From an uncultured Robinsoniella sp. (GTDB taxonomy: Bacteria > Bacillota > Clostridia > Lachnospirales > Lachnospiraceae): 37,682 nt of DNA. Each line of letters starts with the position of its first letter. Position 1 is the stretch's first letter. The position numbers were made by a program, and so were the translations under genes. The notes beneath the pieces are model-generated. The model ran no database searches, had not been told where the DNA came from, and worked only from the letters and a program-made list of their open reading frames with translations. This document shows, one piece after another, positions 22,949 through 31,996 of this stretch. The stretch spans positions 1 to 37,682 of the forward strand of contig UQCR01000069.1 in the NCBI GenBank assembly GCA_900539655.1, given 5' to 3'.

Positions 22949-25297
22949 TCATTCTTTCGCGATTTTATCCATTTTGCACTGAATCGCATATTCTCTTGGT
23001 GTACATCCATAATATTTTTTAAACATGCGGTAGAAGTAACTTTCATTTTCCATTCCCACTCTGTTTACGATTGAAGTGATAGTCAGATTAGAGTCCGCCA
23101 TTAATTCTGCCGCCTTCACCATTCGGGCACTTAACATATATTCTCCAACAGACATCCCTGTATGCTTTTTAAAAACAGATGCCAGGTACTTTGAAGATAT
23201 CCCCAGCTCATCCGCAATCATATTCAGGCAAAAACCGCTGTCCATATAATTTCTGTTCATATACTCTGTGACAGTCTTCACCAGACTTACCTCTTTTGTA
23301 TCTGTATCTTTCTTTTGGGAGGACAGTGCATCTTCAAACCGCTTCCGAATCAGATCCATAATATCATCCAGATACTCCATATTAGTTACACTCTTAAATA
23401 AAAATCTAAAATCAAAAGTCTCAACATCGATTACGCATGTTCTCATATGATCTATCTGATATTTTAAAGCAGTCAAAAAATCCAGTAAAACAATCACCAT
23501 ATTATTATAATTTAATTTTTTAATCTCCTTGCCTATCTGCAAAATAATATTTTCCCTTACCTGCGCGTCTCCTGCCTTTGTCACAATCTCAGATGCCAGC
23601 TCTTTTGGATCGAAAAGTTCTGTATTCCGGATATTCACAGCACATTCTTTCCAATCTATAATCACAGCCCTTCCCAAGGCAAACCGGTAATCCATAGCCT
23701 GCTCTGCCTGCCGGTACAAAGCTGAAATCTTGTATTTGTCAGAATCGGCTTCACTGAAAGACAATGAAAATGTGATATTAAAATATTCTTTCACATATTT
23801 TTGGCACTCAAATACTGATTCCTTTAAATCCTCAGCGTAAACACGTCCCTCATCCCTTCCTCCAAGGAGTATGAAAAAAGAATTTTCCTGGACATGTGCT
23901 ACTTCACATTCCACTTTATTTTCCAGTAATTCCAGTAAAATATTCTGTACACCAAATACTAATAATTGTTTTTCTTTTATTGTATTATGTTTAGATAGAT
24001 ACTTTTCATCATCCAATCGAACCAATAGCACACAAAAACGCATACCAGGTTCAAAAATCCAATGACCTGCAAACTTCTTCCGCAATTTATCAATATGATA
24101 TTCCTGACTGCTGAGCAGCAGATTCTCCAGGTAATATTGAGCTACGATATCCTGATTCGCCAGAGTCTGGCTCTCAATGCTTACATATTTTTCACTAATT
24201 TTGGTATAAGCATTTTTTAAATAATCGAATTCATTCTCTCGCACAGACTCTTTGGTGTCTGACGGAAGTAAGCTGGATACATCTTTTACCAAATTATTAA
24301 TCGGCCTGTATATTCTTTTAGCCAGAACCCACAATAACATCATGGAAAAACCAAATAGCACAAGGGTACATATAATGAAATTCTTTCTCAAGCGGTTCAG
24401 CGCATCAAATACCTGATCATATTCCTGAATAGAAAGTATATGGTTATTATAGGAACCAATGTTGACATAAGAGATCAGATATTTAGAATCTGCGGTTTTT
24501 GTCGTATAAAATCCTAATCCATCCTCATTTTCTTCCTTTAACTGCTCTTCTTTATCAAGAAATTCCCTGATAATCGCCTGATACTCCTCGTTGTTTTCAA
24601 TCTTAACATTGTTATTGCATATATTCCCCGCCTCATCAATCAGCAAATATTCACTGCTGCTGCCACTGGGTTTATTCATCGTAACCAAATTGTCCAGAAT
24701 CCAGTTCGTTCTCTGATTTACCGCCAAAAAGCTTTGAGGCTGTGATTCACTGCCTTCAAAATCATAAATGAAATATGTGAAGACATAGATGTAGGTATCC
24801 GGTTCATTCGGGGAACGCTGTACCTTTCTCAGATAGGGCTGCATCCTGGTAAGCGGTCTGTTCTTTTCTATAAACTCAATAAGCTGCCCGTCCTTAAAAT
24901 CCCCGGAAGCTTCCACAGATACCATGTTGTCTGTATTTTGATTATATATGTAAATGGAATGCAAGGACGGATTTGCACTAAGTACATTTTTTTTCAGCCC
25001 GTCCAAGGTGGAGTAGATCTGATATCCTTCTATATCTTCATTATATAAAAGCGCAGTGACCGATGACTGATGGTAAATGGACTGAATCACACTCCCCACT
25101 GTATCTCTGTTGTAGTCAAAGCTAAACCGCATTTGCTGAAGGAGTTTTCGATTTGTATGATTCGTTGTCTCCAGATAAGTTTTTTCAGCCAGATGATATA
25201 CGGCATAGGAAAAGGGAATACTGATCAGGGTAAAAAAGATAAACATAGAAACTACAATCTGGTTCAAATAGTTTTTGGATCTATATTTTTTTAACAA
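22949..25297 (-). CDS. Membrane-anchored AraC-family regulator with extracytoplasmic sensor domain
   Basis: The chosen start is TTG at 25297, right after GGAGGGGGAAACA, giving 782 residues (LLKKYRSKNYLNQ...). A first membrane segment (about residues 11-32, IVVSMFIFFTLISIPFSYAVY) is followed by a Cache-like outer domain to about 300. A second segment (IICTLVLFGFSMMLLWVL) comes next, then a HAMP-like linker and a middle GGDEF-like or linker region. The C-terminal 100 residues form a double helix-turn-helix of the AraC family (MIADELGISSKYLASVFKKHTG and IVNRVGMENESYFYRMFKKYYG). It probably senses a sugar directly outside the cell and activates the adjacent LplABC-like operon. It is transcribed alone, between two terminators. 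Confidence 0.85.
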   Translation of the reverse strand: MLKKYRSKNYLNQIVVSMFIFFTLISIPFSYAVYHLAEKTYLETTNHTNRKLLQQMRFSFDYNRDTVGSVIQSIYHQSSVTALLYNEDIEGYQIYSTLDGLKKNVLSANPSLHSIYIYNQNTDNMVSVEASGDFKDGQLIEFIEKNRPLTRMQPYLRKVQRSPNEPDTYIYVFTYFIYDFEGSESQPQSFLAVNQRTNWILDNLVTMNKPSGSSSEYLLIDEAGNICNNNVKIENNEEYQAIIREFLDKEEQLKEENEDGLGFYTTKTADSKYLISYVNIGSYNNHILSIQEYDQVFDALNRLRKNFIICTLVLFGFSMMLLWVLAKRIYRPINNLVKDVSSLLPSDTKESVRENEFDYLKNAYTKISEKYVSIESQTLANQDIVAQYYLENLLLSSQEYHIDKLRKKFAGHWIFEPGMRFCVLLVRLDDEKYLSKHNTIKEKQLLVFGVQNILLELLENKVECEVAHVQENSFFILLGGRDEGRVYAEDLKESVFECQKYVKEYFNITFSLSFSEADSDKYKISALYRQAEQAMDYRFALGRAVIIDWKECAVNIRNTELFDPKELASEIVTKAGDAQVRENIILQIGKEIKKLNYNNMVIVLLDFLTALKYQIDHMRTCVIDVETFDFRFLFKSVTNMEYLDDIMDLIRKRFEDALSSQKKDTDTKEVSLVKTVTEYMNRNYMDSGFCLNMIADELGISSKYLASVFKKHTGMSVGEYMLSARMVKAAELMADSNLTITSIVNRVGMENESYFYRMFKKYYGCTPREYAIQCKMDKIAKE

Positions 25298-25329
25298 TGT
25301 TTCCCCCTCCTTTTTCCTGTCTATTGGAT

Positions 25330-25358
25330 ATAATATCACAACAAATAACATTTTTCCA
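25330..25358 (-). promoter_or_regulatory. Probable promoter of the membrane AraC-type regulator
   Basis: On the minus strand TGGAAA, a 17-base spacer and TATTAT (25335-25330) form a fair sigma-A-type promoter 33 bases before the TTG start. It lies between the upstream operon's terminator and this gene. Confidence 0.5.
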
Positions 25359-25419
25359 TTATTTTTTATATATTTTACCCAATATTACGTACCCCGTCTT
25401 TTTTACCGGCTTAATTACT

Positions 25420-25458
25420 AAAAAATGCAGCAAACGACAACTCATCCATTTGCTGCAT
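25420..25458 (-). terminator. Rho-independent terminator of the kinase/response-regulator operon
   Basis: On the minus strand ATGCAGCAAA (25458-25449) pairs with TTTGCTGCAT (25434-25425), followed by a run of Ts (25425-25420). It lies about 20 bases after the response-regulator stop. Confidence 0.88.
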
Positions 25459-25476
25459 CCTGTATCTCTATCCTCT

Positions 25477-27006
25477 TTATTTCATCAAACGGTATTCACT
25501 GGGGGTAATACCTGTCTGTGATTTAAAAACCCGGCTGAAATAACGGCAATCGTTATAGCCGCACAATTCGCATACCTCTTCTAAAACCATTTCCGGATGT
25601 TCCCGTATCATCTGTTTAGACAAGGCAATTTTCTTTTCCGTTATATATTTATTCATGGATACGCCAGACATCTTTTTAAACAGACGGGAAAGATACGTAT
25701 AATTGTAACCAAACACATCCGCTACCTGTTCCAGCCCTTCCAACGTTAGGAAATTACTGTCTACGTACTCAAGAACCCGGGTCTCTACCTTCTTCTCATA
25801 TAGTTCTTCTACATATTTTCCGATTTTTGCGTAGCAGCCCATCAGATTTTCAATCAATTCATCCGCAGTTGCAGCCAGTCCGATACATTGCTGCTGCCTG
25901 ATCTGAATATCCTCCTGAAATACTGTATCGCAGTCCTGGCTGGACAGTTCCAACAGCTTCAGGACATACAAGCTCACCTTTTCTATGTTTTCCTGGGTCG
26001 CCTTGTTCTGGATCATGTATCTGAGTACAATTTGTATCTCATCTGTGAAATTCTTCAGATCTGTATGCAGAAAGTAATTCTTGACATAGCTGCTCAGCTT
26101 CATTTTTACAATATCCAGAATTCCCTGATCGTCGTCCTGTTCTCTTTCCACCAGCAGTATCTGTGACTGTCCGATGATTAGCTTCTGCTGCATTAAATGG
26201 CGCAGCCGTTTGGTTAGATTCCATACATCATCATACTGCACAAACTGTTCCGACAAGCAGATATGTATGGCGTGGCTGGTCTTAAGCTCTAACAGAGACA
26301 GCAGGCGTTTTGCCAGGTTTTCTGCATTTCCCGTCTCTTCTTCTCTTATCTGGATGCCGATTATCTTCTGATTAACTACCTGCTCATCTGCCAGATACCA
26401 GTTCTGTCCCTCACTGCACAATTCCTCCGCCATCTTTCTCCAGGGTATCTCCTGTATGATCTGCCTGTAGTGATCCGTAAGCACTGCATCTTCAATATCG
26501 TAAAACAGATTTCCAATGCAGACCGAGAAAATAGCATAGCGGACCCCGGCTGTCTGTTGAAACATATAGGCATCTGAATAGAGCACCTGCCTTTCCTGTT
26601 TCGTTTTTGTATAAGCCAGGCTTTTTTTGATGTCAAACAGCACATCTAACAGCTTTTCATCTTCCAGAGGCTTCAGTATGTAATTAAAAATACCATATTT
26701 TATGGCCTTCTGGGCATAGGAAAAATCTGAATATCCCGAAATAATAACTACGATCATGCCCGGATAGGTGTTCTTAATAATTCTGGATAATTCCAGACCA
26801 TCCATTACCGGCATAGAGATATCCGTAAATACCACCTGGGGCTGATGCTCTTCAATTAGTCTGAGCGCCTGTTTTCCATTCTCAGCCAGAGCCGTTACGT
26901 TAACAGACGGATCCAGGTATTCTATTTTGTGTTTAATATAAGTACCAATCTTATGTTCATCCTCTACGACAATCGCTTTGATGCTTCCCTTTGCATCTGC
27001 CTTCAT
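25477..27006 (-). CDS. YesN-like response regulator with AraC-type DNA-binding domain
   Basis: This 509-residue protein starts at ATG 27006 after GGAGGGAAGGTACT, overlapping the kinase stop by ATGA. The receiver domain (about 9-130) has the acidic pair ED around residue 15, phospho-acceptor Asp62 in FTDISMPVMDG, and Lys112 in ILKPLED. A long middle region of unknown fold follows. The last 100 residues carry two helix-turn-helix motifs (VADVFGYNYTYLSRLFKKMSG and VCELCGYNDCRYFSRVFKSQTG). It should be phosphorylated by the co-transcribed kinase and activate sugar-uptake genes nearby, as in YesMN-type systems. Confidence 0.9.
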   Translation of the reverse strand: MKADAKGSIKAIVVEDEHKIGTYIKHKIEYLDPSVNVTALAENGKQALRLIEEHQPQVVFTDISMPVMDGLELSRIIKNTYPGMIVVIISGYSDFSYAQKAIKYGIFNYILKPLEDEKLLDVLFDIKKSLAYTKTKQERQVLYSDAYMFQQTAGVRYAIFSVCIGNLFYDIEDAVLTDHYRQIIQEIPWRKMAEELCSEGQNWYLADEQVVNQKIIGIQIREEETGNAENLAKRLLSLLELKTSHAIHICLSEQFVQYDDVWNLTKRLRHLMQQKLIIGQSQILLVEREQDDDQGILDIVKMKLSSYVKNYFLHTDLKNFTDEIQIVLRYMIQNKATQENIEKVSLYVLKLLELSSQDCDTVFQEDIQIRQQQCIGLAATADELIENLMGCYAKIGKYVEELYEKKVETRVLEYVDSNFLTLEGLEQVADVFGYNYTYLSRLFKKMSGVSMNKYITEKKIALSKQMIREHPEMVLEEVCELCGYNDCRYFSRVFKSQTGITPSEYRLMK

Positions 27007-28754
27007 AGTACCTTCCCTCCAATTACAATTCCTTCTTCATTTACCTCATAGACTACATCCTCCCGATAGAAAAGCTGAAGTCTCACATATACATTTACCA
27101 ATCCCATACCATCTATTTTGGTAGACAGGCTGTTTACACCATCCATACTCCGGGCACACTTTTCCAGAATTTCATCCGCTTTACTCTTAGAAAAACCAGC
27201 TCCGTTATCTGTCACCCTGATACTCCAGTGCACACCGTCCTGTATCTCCCCCACTATCTGGATATGGGGTTTGCTGCGGTTACAGTATTTAAAGGAATTT
27301 TCCACAAGGGGCTGGATAATCAGCTTCGGTACCCGTATATTCATCAATTCCAATGGTAGGTCGGTATCCACCTGTGCATTTGGAAAACGCTCTTTCATAA
27401 TATCCACATATCTGTTCACATGTTTCATTTCTTCAAACAGGCGTACTCCTTCGCTCTCTTCTGCTGATATATAACGAAACATCTGCGTCAGATTCAGACA
27501 CATTCTGGCAATGTCCCTGTTGTCGCCCTCCTCTGCCATTGACCCCATCGTTGTCAGTGTATTTACCAGAAAATGGGGCTGCATCTGTGCCTGCAGTGCC
27601 AGGAGCTTTGAATGGATTTCAAAATCTTTTAAGGTTATGATATGATGCATGGATTCTTCTAACTTTTCGTTCAGCTCCCCTATCGTATTGGACAGATAGT
27701 CCAGTTCCAGAATATCCGTATCCACCCGCTGATACCGGATCCCCTGTGCCAGATCCACCTTTCTCAGTTCATGACAGACTTCATGAATTGGTTTCGATAT
27801 CTCTCTGGATACACGGTAGCTTACAGCAATCATCAATGCAGTAATAATCAGGAAAAATATAATTGTTATTCCAAGGAACGTAAGCAGCTTATTATAGTAA
27901 CTGAAGATAGAAATGGTATAAAGTACATACAGATCGGAATTAAAAATTTTATATACATAGGTGTAATAGCCGTCTTTACGAAAGTTCCCTGTCTTCCACC
28001 CATTTTCCTCCAGAAACTGCTTGCCGTCCAGCTCAGTATCTGAAAATATGGTATCCCCTGCATCATTCAAAATGTGTATCTGCACGCCCTCGGCATCTTT
28101 ACCGGATGAGAGCTTCCGCATATCTTGGGTGAACTCAGCAGCATCCATCTGTACCTCCAGGATAGCAGGTCCATTATAAAAAAAGCTGCTGCCTCCAAAG
28201 CTTCTTGAAAGGGTTATTTTGGAATTGTCTTTATCTGTAATGGATCTTTTTCCCATGACCTCCTGCAGATATTCATTCTTTTCCAGGTACTTTATGACAG
28301 AGCTTCCATCCTTCACCATATTTTGATATGTATCCGGTACCTTTCCAATGCGGTCAATAAAATATTCATTCCCCATCCAGATATAGTAATTCTTATCTGT
28401 AATAATCCCTACATTATATTTCTTTTGAATCATTTTATAGGCTTCCAGATAAAGATTGGAAAATAAATCTACCGTGTTACGTCCTTCTTCATAATATTCC
28501 GGCAGTTTGCCAAGTGCAGTATCCCGGAATGACCTGGATTTAATCAGTTCCATAGAAAAATCGTTCATATCCTGGAAATAATTCTCAATATTTTGATTGA
28601 TACTTAATGTCAACTGCTTCTGTGTCTCCGTAATATTTGAATTAATTACATTTCCCGCATAAAGTACCGTACTGCATAGTATCACGAAGATACAGATAAT
28701 AATCCAGAATATATAAGTTCGGAATAACTTTTTTACAATCGGCTCTTTTCCCAT
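27003..28754 (-). CDS. YesM-like sensor histidine kinase
   Basis: The frame is open to ATG 28829. I prefer ATG 28754 (583 residues, MGKEPIVKKLFRTY...), because the -10 at 28848-28853 would start transcription almost on the longer start, which has no ribosome binding site. A membrane segment (about 14-34) leads to a large outer Cache-type domain to about 275. A second segment (LGITIIFFLIITALMIAVSY), a HAMP domain (ISKPIHEVCHEL), and the kinase core follow: QMQPHFLVNTL with phospho-accepting His394, the N box VENSFKY, and DNGAGF and GMGLVNV ATP-binding motifs. It pairs with the overlapping response regulator. It probably senses a glycan fragment or the loaded binding protein. Confidence 0.88.
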   Translation of the reverse strand: MGKEPIVKKLFRTYIFWIIICIFVILCSTVLYAGNVINSNITETQKQLTLSINQNIENYFQDMNDFSMELIKSRSFRDTALGKLPEYYEEGRNTVDLFSNLYLEAYKMIQKKYNVGIITDKNYYIWMGNEYFIDRIGKVPDTYQNMVKDGSSVIKYLEKNEYLQEVMGKRSITDKDNSKITLSRSFGGSSFFYNGPAILEVQMDAAEFTQDMRKLSSGKDAEGVQIHILNDAGDTIFSDTELDGKQFLEENGWKTGNFRKDGYYTYVYKIFNSDLYVLYTISIFSYYNKLLTFLGITIIFFLIITALMIAVSYRVSREISKPIHEVCHELRKVDLAQGIRYQRVDTDILELDYLSNTIGELNEKLEESMHHIITLKDFEIHSKLLALQAQMQPHFLVNTLTTMGSMAEEGDNRDIARMCLNLTQMFRYISAEESEGVRLFEEMKHVNRYVDIMKERFPNAQVDTDLPLELMNIRVPKLIIQPLVENSFKYCNRSKPHIQIVGEIQDGVHWSIRVTDNGAGFSKSKADEILEKCARSMDGVNSLSTKIDGMGLVNVYVRLQLFYREDVVYEVNEEGIVIGGKVL

Positions 28755-28765
28755 CCTGATACGGC

Positions 28766-28805
28766 TCAAGGCCTGTGCAAAATGCTTTGCATAGACCTTC
28801 CTCCT
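28766..28805 (-). promoter_or_regulatory. Strong ribosome binding site with an 8-codon leader ORF before the kinase gene
   Basis: AGGAGG (28805-28800) stands 7 bases before ATG 28792. This ATG opens MQSILHRP and then stops at TGA 28768-28766, in a different frame from the kinase. The preferred kinase ATG follows 11 bases later with only a weak CAGG site. It looks like a leader peptide that couples or tunes kinase translation. A sequencing frameshift joining the two frames is the alternative. Confidence 0.4.
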
Positions 28806-28847
28806 ATTCTTCTCTGATATTAGTATCATATATTTATGACCGTTTCT

Positions 28848-28853
28848 ATTATA
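28848..28853 (-). promoter_or_regulatory. -10 box of the kinase/response-regulator operon
   Basis: A perfect TATAAT is on the minus strand at 28853-28848. No clear -35 lies 17 bases upstream, so activation by a regulator is possible. No terminator was seen between the oxidoreductase gene and here, so read-through is also likely. Confidence 0.45.
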
Positions 28854-28908
28854 CTATCATTTAGTTACGATTACTACAAGCACCACGTGATTTTTCCAGA
28901 AATTCCTA

Positions 28909-30189
28909 TTATTTTACTGCTGCCTCAATTCTATCTTCTATATGCTTTATGAATTCATCCATAACTATGGTATCCCCTGTTACTCTGGACTCCTCAGCTG
29001 CAAGTGCCACCAAATGGCTTTCTACCGATACATCTGCCCCGGACAATGAATAAGCTCCGTCTGTCTGCACCGTTTTCAAGAATCCTTCCATGAACTTGTC
29101 ATCGCTGCCGCTGTGACCTGAGTTTCCCGTCTTAACGGTCGTTTTTACAGAATTCCCCGTTAGAAAATCCAGAACCTCGATCGTATTCTCTTCCATATCC
29201 CCCAGAATCTGCCCATGGGTTCCCATAATATTCATAACCCGGCTTCCCTTTCCGGTAAATGCACACATGGTAAAACTTGCTGTCACACCATCCTCATATT
29301 CCAGATTCACCACCTGATGATCAACTACATCGTTATCACAGTCATATACGCATCTACCATAAGGTCCATCCTTAAGCGCCTGACTGACTGCTTCATTGGT
29401 GCCTTCCAACGCCACTACCTTCCGAATGGTTTCCGAGTACCATTCTTCCTGGTCCAGATAGATTTTCACTGCATCATATGGACAATTGCTTCTTGCTTTG
29501 CATCCACCCATGCAATAAGGAGCCGCACCCTCTGGGGCATTTTCCTTTTTGAAATGACTGAGCGATCCAAATGAGGAAACCTTCCTGCATTTTTTTCCAA
29601 GGAGCCATGCAAGAATATCCATATCGTGACAGGATTTTTGCAGTATCATAGGGCTGCTGCTTTTAGAATTTCTCCAGTTGCCCCGGACAAAACTGTGTGC
29701 CTGATGCCAGTAACCCACGCATTCCAGATGCTGGATATTCACGATATCTCCGATTACCTGGCTGTCGATAATATTTTTCAGTGCGCTGTAAAAAGGAGAG
29801 TAACGGAGAACATGACAGACTGTCAATGTTTTTTTATACCGTTTTGCATATTCACCCATTGCCACACATTCTTCCGGATTTGGTGACATAGGCTTTTCAC
29901 ACATCACATGATATCCCTGGCGGAGTGACTCTCTCACCGGCTCAAGATGGAAACGGTCCTGAGTGCACACCATGGCACAGTCTGCTATTTTCCCAAGTGC
30001 CAGCAGATCCTTCCAGTCTGAGAATGCCATGTCCTCACTGATTCCATGAGCCTGAATGCATTCATTCCTCCGTTCCTCAAGAGGTTCTGCCACTGCTACT
30101 ATTTTAATTTCCTCCGGATGCTTTTCGGCGTATTTGCCGTAAACGAAAGCACCTCTTTGTCCCGCTCCTATTAATATTGCTGTTACCAT
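28909..30189 (-). CDS. Gfo/Idh/MocA-family oxidoreductase
   Basis: This 426-residue protein starts at ATG 30189. The N-terminal Rossmann fold has GAGQRG (residues 8-13) for NAD(P) binding, and HVMCEKPMSPN holds the family's EKP motif with its catalytic Lys. The C-terminal half has the beta-sheet substrate domain, including SCHDMDILAWLLG, whose His-Asp pair is typical of the active site. A four-Cys cluster in CMGGCKARSNCPYDA is seen in a subgroup of these enzymes. It follows the two permease genes by 14 bases and probably oxidises or epimerises the imported sugar. The exact substrate is unknown. Confidence 0.88.
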   Translation of the reverse strand: MVTAILIGAGQRGAFVYGKYAEKHPEEIKIVAVAEPLEERRNECIQAHGISEDMAFSDWKDLLALGKIADCAMVCTQDRFHLEPVRESLRQGYHVMCEKPMSPNPEECVAMGEYAKRYKKTLTVCHVLRYSPFYSALKNIIDSQVIGDIVNIQHLECVGYWHQAHSFVRGNWRNSKSSSPMILQKSCHDMDILAWLLGKKCRKVSSFGSLSHFKKENAPEGAAPYCMGGCKARSNCPYDAVKIYLDQEEWYSETIRKVVALEGTNEAVSQALKDGPYGRCVYDCDNDVVDHQVVNLEYEDGVTASFTMCAFTGKGSRVMNIMGTHGQILGDMEENTIEVLDFLTGNSVKTTVKTGNSGHSGSDDKFMEGFLKTVQTDGAYSLSGADVSVESHLVALAAEESRVTGDTIVMDEFIKHIEDRIEAAVK

Positions 30190-30203
30190 TGCAACATTTC
30201 CTC

Positions 30204-31034
30204 CTAACCTTTCACTGCTCCGGCCACCATGCCTGAGATAATAAATTTTTGTCCTACCAGATAAACCACCATAACAGGTAAGATCGCAAACAGAATCGTT
30301 ACACTTACCAGATTCCAGTTAGCCGTATAGGTTCCATAGAAATTATATACCTGTTGTACGATTACCGCTTTATCCGGATCCGGCAATACATAGAGGGGAA
30401 CGGTAAAATCATTCCAGGTATTCAGGAAGTTAATCATGAATACGGTAACCGCTGCCGGTTTCAGCAGTGGAAAGATAACCTGGAAGAACACCCGGAAAGC
30501 TCCTGCCCCATCGATAACCGCCGCTTCATCCAGCTCTTTTGGTATTCCCGATACAAATCCGTAAAACAGGAAAATACTCATGGGAAGAATTAACGCTATG
30601 AATAATATAATCACTCCTGCCAAACTGTTATATAAGTGCAGTACCCGAAGCACTTTTACAATAGTAACCATGCTCACCGGGAACATTAATCCCATGGCAA
30701 AATATACATAGAGAATTTTGTTCAATTTGGTTCTGCTTCTGCTTAATACAAAAGCACAGAGTGATGAAAATAAAACGGATACTGTTACGGAAGTAATACT
30801 GATAATAAAACTATTGCAGTATGACCGTGGAATATTTCCGGTTACCCATACTTCTTTGAAGTTTTCCCAATGAAGCTTTGCCGGAAGTGTTAATTCCATA
30901 TTAATTGATTCTGGTTTTGTCTTAAATGCGTTAAAGATTACAATCAGGAATGGAACGATGACAATCAGTGCCAGTACCCAGAAGAATATTTCCTTTGCGA
31001 TCAATAACATATTTGCTTTCTTCTTAGTATTCAT
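30204..31034 (-). CDS. Carbohydrate ABC permease (MalG-like)
   Basis: ATG at 31034 follows TTAGGAGGGAACAA, giving 276 residues; an upstream extension to 31088 has no such site. It has six hydrophobic segments, the EAA loop DEAAVIDGAGAFRVFFQVIFP, and the C-terminus QKFIISGMVAGAVKG typical of MalG-type subunits. It forms a channel with the permease encoded 10 bases upstream. The ATPase is missing here, as in the other importer. Confidence 0.88.
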   Translation of the reverse strand: MNTKKKANMLLIAKEIFFWVLALIVIVPFLIVIFNAFKTKPESINMELTLPAKLHWENFKEVWVTGNIPRSYCNSFIISITSVTVSVLFSSLCAFVLSRSRTKLNKILYVYFAMGLMFPVSMVTIVKVLRVLHLYNSLAGVIILFIALILPMSIFLFYGFVSGIPKELDEAAVIDGAGAFRVFFQVIFPLLKPAAVTVFMINFLNTWNDFTVPLYVLPDPDKAVIVQQVYNFYGTYTANWNLVSVTILFAILPVMVVYLVGQKFIISGMVAGAVKG

Positions 31035-31044
31035 TTGTTCCCTC

Positions 31045-31917
31045 CTAATCATCACTGCCGTCCTTAATCCGCAGGACCGCAATTCCAAAAACAGCTGTTA
31101 TGATAAATACAATAACTCCATATGCCGCAGACATTCCATACAATCCTTTACCGAACTCTTTAAATACCAATGTATTAATGAGTTCTGTGGACCCTGCTGG
31201 TCCTCCGCCTGTCAATACGAAGATAATATCAAATGCCTTTAATCCCTGAGAAAGATTCAGCAGCAGATTAATAATGAAAGATGGCATTATTCTTGGAATG
31301 GTGATATAGAGCATTTTTTGTAATCCATTGGCACCATCCACGGCTGCTGCTTCATAATAGCTTTTGTCAATGAGCTGCAGTCCTGCCAGGTAAATTACCA
31401 TGTTAAATCCAACCTGCCTCCAGATCTCCACGAACATTGTGGTACCCAGTGCCGTTTCTTTGGTTGTCAGCCATGCCTTTGCTAAATCCCCTAGTCCCAT
31501 TGCACCTAGTAACTGATTTGCAAATCCTGCCTTCATGAAGATGGAGCCGAAGATCAAACCGATAATTAAAGGTGACAACATTGCCGGCAGGAAAAATACT
31601 GCTCTCAATACATTTTTTGTCTTCATGCCCTCATTAAACGCAAGCGCCAGTGCAAAGCCGATTACATTTTTAAATATGGTCGTCACTGCCGCAAACAGCA
31701 CTGTCCTGCCAATGACCAACAGCAGTTCCGGATTCTGAAATATTTTCTGAAAGTTTTTAAATCCGATGAATCTTGCGGTCTCCCCGCTTATTTTTAAAGC
31801 ATTCCAATCTGTAAGTGAAAAGTAAAAATTCAATACCACCGGAACCATGAAGAGCAGGGTGTAAACCACAACTGCAGGAAGCGTGAAATATCCCTTATAA
31901 ATTTTTTTATTGTACAC
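31045..31917 (-). CDS. Carbohydrate ABC permease (MalF-like)
   Basis: This 290-residue protein starts at GTG 31917, after AGAGAGGAATCAACA. It has six hydrophobic segments and the EAA loop YEAAAVDGANGLQKMLYITIP. LTGGGPAGSTELINTLVFKEFG is the usual periplasmic-side loop of MalF/UgpA-type permeases. It lies between the binding-protein gene and its partner permease, all in one operon. Confidence 0.88.
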   Translation of the reverse strand: MYNKKIYKGYFTLPAVVVYTLLFMVPVVLNFYFSLTDWNALKISGETARFIGFKNFQKIFQNPELLLVIGRTVLFAAVTTIFKNVIGFALALAFNEGMKTKNVLRAVFFLPAMLSPLIIGLIFGSIFMKAGFANQLLGAMGLGDLAKAWLTTKETALGTTMFVEIWRQVGFNMVIYLAGLQLIDKSYYEAAAVDGANGLQKMLYITIPRIMPSFIINLLLNLSQGLKAFDIIFVLTGGGPAGSTELINTLVFKEFGKGLYGMSAAYGVIVFIITAVFGIAVLRIKDGSDD

Positions 31918-31955
31918 TGTTGATTCCTCTCTTTTTGTTTGCTGATTTTTTAAGA

Positions 31956-31985
31956 ATGGAGTGAAATTTTACAATTCCACTCCAT
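31956..31985 (-). terminator. Intra-operon hairpin after the second binding-protein gene
   Basis: ATGGAGTG (31956-31963) pairs with CACTCCAT (31978-31985), and the stem continues inward through AAATT/AATT. No strong T-tract follows. As with the hairpin at 19152, this probably raises binding-protein mRNA relative to the permeases. Confidence 0.5.
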
Positions 31986-31996
31986 CATTTATGCCT

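Noticed and set aside
28755..28829. Kinase start at ATG 28829
   Set aside because: It has no ribosome binding site and lies about 12 bases after the predicted transcription start. It is kept as an alternative, not the preferred start.
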